From NCBI RefSeq assembly GCF_001522545.3, contig NC_031773.1, positions 25,617,685-25,681,684 of the forward strand: a stretch of 64,000 bases of DNA. Reading direction: 5' to 3'. A model generated the notes under the pieces. That model saw nothing but the letters and a program-made list of their open reading frames with translations. It was not told where the DNA came from and made no database searches. Shown here piece after piece: positions 61,806 to 64,000 of this stretch. The stretch's first letter is position 1; each line of letters opens with the position of its first letter. This DNA is from Parus major (taxonomy: Eukaryota > Chordata > Aves > Passeriformes > Paridae). The translations under genes were made by a program, and so were the position numbers.

Positions 61806-64000
61806 CTGCTTGAGTAGTCAGAAGTGTTCTCTTTTAAGCATTCAAGTAATGACATTGAAAACTACACATTATAAAATATTCTGGTGTGTATAAAATGACC
61901 AAAGAAAAACTGCAAAATTCTTTTTGATCTGCTTCTGTACCTCATAACATGAAAAGCAGAAAGGATCAATTTCTCCGATGAATAGAACTGCATCACCAGG
62001 TTTTCTTCAGTGGGACTTTATTCTTTGGCTTTGGTATTTATGACTGTAAAACATACAAGAACCTTCTTTTAAAATTTTTATTGTCTGTAAATAGCAATAT
62101 AGCTGTGACAAAGTCACAGAAAACCATGTTCTGAATGTGCAGTAATTACCCAGAAACTGGAAATTTGGACAATTAGTTAGCCTGTATTGATTTTCTTTGT
62201 TGTTCATTATGAAATCTAACAAATAACTGTCTATGATATACATGTTGTTTTTTAATAAAATTGCTTTTCTTTTAATACAACGTGATGTTAACAAGCAAGC
62301 ATACAAAAGAGAGGTACCATTTAAAACCAATTAAGAAATAGCTTGAGTTATGTAAAGGTGCTTTTTTTATTTGGCTAAAGGTGAAGAAAAATCTCATAAA
62401 AAATCTGGTAAATTGTTGAGTCTCTTATCTTTGATTAATACAGGATTCATTTTGTAATATCAGAAGATCTTAGAAACTGTCTTCTGTGTCTTTTAACATG
62501 TAAAAACATGATGTCATGAAATTAATCTTCATAATCAGCTGGTTTTCTGTCAGCCCAGTTTGTACAAGATGAGCAGTAGGAGCTGTCAGATAAAAGACAG
62601 AGTTCCAAAATGCAGCAGATATTCCGTAGGTAATAATAAGATTACAGTTCCTCCTGTCTGTATCTCTTAAAATCACAGTAAATAAGTTCAAACAGACAGT
62701 TGTAAGAAAAGCACTTTTGATATGCATGTCATAGCAAGTTTAAAAGTAAAACTTTGAATTATTTACTGTGTTTAAAAATATTTCAACCTATGAAAAATAT
62801 TAAATACTTTTTAAAGAAGTACTAACTAAAAAAATAGCCTCTTTCCGATAAAAGAAAATTTATATTTAAATTATTTCATTACTCAAATACCCATGGGTCA
62901 TTAAAGAGGAAGCAAAGATCTCTAAAATTTATCATCTGTATCTATTGAACCTCAAAAAATTGGTGACGAAAGTATTCTGTCAGACTTCCTAATATGGATC
63001 ATTAGATGTATCATGAAATTAGTGATGATGCTTAATGTTATTATATAAAATTTACAAGTTTTTTCATTAGCTGATATTCCAAATTTGAGTCGCTTCTTAT
63101 TGGAACACACAGCTTTGTGATTACTGCTAAAGTTCTTTAGTAAACTAGGTATAACACTGTGAATAGGTCAGAATATAACTTATGAGTAGTTAAAAAAAAA
63201 AGTAAATACCTCATTAGGTCAAGAATGTTATTTATGAAGTGAGAAATTTGAGATAATGTTTTCATGATCTAAAGTATCATGGGCATGCTTCACTATAAAA
63301 ACAGCATTTTCTAAAAATTAAGAATTGTTAAGGTGAGTCAAATTATACTCTCAAAATTCTGGCCTTTTTGGCTTTTGGATATATACTGCTAATGGTACAA
63401 ACCCATCACAGTTTAAAGTGATTCACAAAATTAGATATTAAAAAAGAACAGTGCAGTGACTTACAGCTCAATACTTTGTTTTCTTGATGAATTTAAGTTT
63501 GGCATGAAATTAAATAGCAGGCTGAAAACAATGGTTAAAACGTAAAAATCATATGGAACAGTTTGAGCTACAAGGTGTGGAATCAATTATTGGCTAAGGA
63601 AGTATGACAAGAATAGTGACAGGGCTATGTATAGTACCTACAGTTGTACAACATGAGGACTAGTAATTTAGACATTAGTAGAGCTGGCAAATATTGTATG
63701 TTGTCAGGAATTCTGTCCACATCTAAGGGATGAGACCTCATGCTAATGATAGCAAAGTTGAATTCTTCATGTCTTGAGAGACAGGTGGTACTTTCTTCCA
63801 AGGTGCTTTTTCAGGTAATTGATTGTCCATGCCTTTGACAGGCAATGCCCATCATGGAGTTTCTATACAAAATCTGACTTTCGTAGTGAACAACATTTTT
63901 TGCTTCCACTTCAGCCTTGTGTTTCCCAGGTTCTCTGTAGTCCTGAAAGCTGGCAATAAATTTTTTCCAGCATGGTCTGGCAGTATGTAGGAGCCACAGA
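61806..64000. other. AT-rich unique sequence to the window end
   Basis: Two minus frames of 107 and 85 codons (62007-62330, 62470-62727) show no known domain. No repeat family or RNA gene is recognised. Confidence 0.5.

Noticed and set aside
1..64000. CRISPR arrays, bacterial operons, prophage, tRNA or rRNA genes
   Set aside because: Searched for by eye; no regularly spaced repeats, no tRNA B-box with acceptor stem and no prokaryotic gene layout were found.

Overview
The window looks like a piece of a bird (sauropsid) nuclear genome. It is AT-rich throughout, roughly one third G+C by eye, with no operon structure and no long open frames. The repeats are the typical avian set: CR1-type LINE fragments, including one carrying the ATTCTATG-type 3' repeat, and endogenous-retrovirus LTRs. 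I recognise no protein-coding gene by name. The longest open frame, 233 codons on the minus strand at 60785-61486, is an antisense artefact of an LTR. The window therefore reads as intergenic or deep intronic sequence.

Layout. 1-5400 is AT-rich unique sequence with a pair of neat hairpins at 1493-1555. 5430-8173 holds the best exon-like signals: two minus-strand segments at 5430-5906 and three plus-strand segments at 6544-8173, each set joining in a single open phase. 8930-9520 is rich in homeodomain- and octamer-like words and resembles a conserved enhancer. 16381-16984 is a minus-strand solo LTR with terminal inverted repeats and a 5-bp target duplication. 29660-29870 is a very old LINE reverse-transcriptase remnant. 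30430-32260 holds a GC-richer islet and three exon-like segments on mixed strands. 34920-35491 (plus) and 37712-38180 (minus) are CR1 3' ends, and 45040-45345 is a minus-strand CR1 reverse-transcriptase piece. 47159-47330 and 54740-54960 are GC-rich islets of uncertain origin. 60825-61805 is a plus-strand LTR. The rest is AT-rich sequence with microsatellites.

The exon candidates rest only on splice-site shape, an open frame and phase agreement. Pseudo-exons of this quality are expected by chance in 64 kb, so each has low confidence and no function is assigned. If any are real, the window would be a gene-poor interval crossed by long introns. I found no CRISPR array, tRNA, rRNA, known microRNA or novel multi-gene system.
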